From Adiantum capillus-veneris (Eukaryota; Streptophyta; Polypodiopsida; Polypodiales; Pteridaceae), in assembly GCA_014529385.2 (NCBI GenBank), contig CM043957.1, positions 88,670,881-88,698,380 of the forward strand: a DNA stretch of 27,500 bases. Direction: 5' to 3'. Position numbers and translations under genes: made by a program. Shown here piece by piece: positions 26,633-27,500 of this stretch. The first letter of the stretch is position 1. Every line of letters begins with the position of its first letter. The notes beneath the pieces were generated by a model. The model searched no databases. It was not told the DNA's origin and was given only the letters and a program-made list of their open reading frames with translations.

Positions 26633-27500
26633 TCATCCTTTGCAATGAGCATCCTCTTTTGGAGCTTCGATGGTGGAAGCCCTAGGAGTCTCATTGCGAG
26701 TATTCTTCTTGGGGCAAGAACGATAGCCATGTCCTTGCTCCCCACAATTGAAACATTTATGGTCCTTGCGAAAAGCTTCAAGCTCTTCTAGAGAGAGTTT
26801 GTTTCTACCTTTGTAAACTCCCTTCTCCTTGGACCGATTGTTGTTGTTGTTATTGTTGTTGTTGGAAGTGCCTTGGGAATTATTTTGTGCATTGGATTTC
26901 TCATTTGCATCATTTTTATCTTTGTTTTTCATGGGCTTGACATTACGTCTAGCCCCTTGATGGAAATTGATGCGTGAAGCAACCATGGTGTGATGGATTA
27001 CTTCGGTAATAGTACCAGGCCGTTGAGAGTTGATGTATTCGGCCATCTCTTCAGGTAATCCCGCACAGAATTGCTGTCTTTGCTCGACAAAGTCTATCTT
27101 TTGAAAGACAGTAGCGTTGAGATGTAAATCCCAAAACTTGTCTACATACTTGTTGATAGAATCATGAGAGAGAAGCTTCAAGCCGCGCCATTTGGTAAGA
27201 ACTATATCTTTAGTATCACTTGGAAGAAATTGCTTCATGATGGAAACTCGTAGAGTTTTCCATGTCTTTGGGGCTTCTCCATTGCCACGAAGGCTAGCCC
27301 ACCATTGACGAGCTGATTTTTGGAAGTGCATAGCTACATGGCGTAGCTTGGAGGACTTTGTGAAGCCCTCGTCCCCAAAGGCCGCATCAAATTGCTGGAT
27401 GAAGGCCAACACTTTGTCGGTAGCACCAAAGGTGCCATTGTAGGTGAGAAAAGAGATACTCTTTCCTCCCTCCTTGAACTTCTTTAGCTTTTGTGACCTT
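26633..27500 (-). CDS. Gypsy Gag (5' end open at window edge)
   Basis: The minus-strand frame is open from the right window edge to TGA at 26635-26633; the start codon is outside the window. It reads YNGTFGATDKVLAFIQQFDA, then HFQKSARQWWASLRG, a typical Ty3/gypsy Gag core, followed by QQFCAGLPEEMAEYINSQRP. A basic, Asn-rich linker follows, with a run of nine Asn encoded by an AAC/AAT repeat (about 26838-26866). Then comes a canonical CX2CX4HX4C zinc knuckle, CFNCGEQGHGYRSC (about 26715-26755). Gag packages the RNA and builds the particle. Pol follows in the same frame after the single stop codon. Confidence 0.9.
   Translation of the reverse strand, partial: RSQKLKKFKEGGKSISFLTYNGTFGATDKVLAFIQQFDAAFGDEGFTKSSKLRHVAMHFQKSARQWWASLRGNGEAPKTWKTLRVSIMKQFLPSDTKDIVLTKWRGLKLLSHDSINKYVDKFWDLHLNATVFQKIDFVEQRQQFCAGLPEEMAEYINSQRPGTITEVIHHTMVASRINFHQGARRNVKPMKNKDKNDANEKSNAQNNSQGTSNNNNNNNNNRSKEKGVYKGRNKLSLEELEAFRKDHKCFNCGEQGHGYRSCPKKNTRNETPRASTIEAPKEDAHCKG

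Larger units (their letters stand above)
16088..27500 (-). mobile_element. Ty3/gypsy chromovirus, minus strand, split by a copia insertion; 5' end outside window
   Basis: Read on the minus strand: Gag (27500-26633), protease-RT-RNase H-integrase (26632-24034), then after the copia interruption the rest of integrase and a chromodomain-like tail (18579-17802), a 3' untranslated region and a 3' LTR. The PR-RT-RH-IN order defines Ty3/gypsy, and the chromodomain-like C-terminus places it among chromoviruses. The 5' LTR and primer site lie right of the window. The only lesions I see in the visible coding part are the insertion and one TGA between Gag and Pol. Confidence 0.85.

Overview
This window looks like repeat-rich nuclear DNA of a land plant. 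A copia element is primed by the plant initiator-tRNA-Met type site, Ty3/gypsy elements are nested with it, and microsatellites are very long. I see no host gene, tRNA, rRNA or CRISPR array. The Penelope-like element described below is of a kind reported from green algae and spike mosses, so a non-seed plant such as a fern or lycophyte is plausible. That is inference, not proof.

Layout, left to right. (1) 1-6479: the right-hand part of a plus-strand LTR element. It has a very long Gag-protease reading frame (open at the left edge, ending 4289), about 1.6 kb without coding capacity, a polypurine tract and a 579-bp 3' LTR (5901-6479). No reverse transcriptase or integrase lies between protease and LTR, so the element looks non-autonomous. 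(2) 6480-8350: AT-rich filler grading into a compound microsatellite block with a palindrome and a 39-nt G run. (3) 8356-15738: a decayed Penelope-like retroelement (PLE). A reverse transcriptase region broken over several frames is flanked by long, unequal direct repeats (8395-10352 and 14229-15738), and every repeat edge is bordered by (AC)n. (4) 15739-15829: another AC/AT/GT microsatellite. (5) About 16088-27500: a minus-strand Ty3/gypsy chromovirus (3' LTR, integrase with chromodomain-like tail, RT, RNase H, protease, Gag). Its 5' end lies beyond the right edge. (6) 18580-24033: a minus-strand Ty1/copia element with two LTRs, a perfect 5-bp target duplication (TAAGA), a tRNA-Met primer site and a polypurine tract. 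It is inserted inside the integrase domain of the gypsy element.

How the parts relate: the copia element is younger than the gypsy element it splits, and the gypsy reading frame continues exactly across the insertion once one TAAGA copy is discounted. The gypsy element is otherwise nearly open, with one TGA between Gag and Pol. The copia copy has several frameshifts and stops although its LTRs remain very alike. The PLE is the most unusual component: reverse transcriptase motifs, an upstream CxC segment, pseudo-LTRs and (AC)n borders together point to the permuted (N-terminal endonuclease) PLE group. I could not convincingly identify the endonuclease itself.
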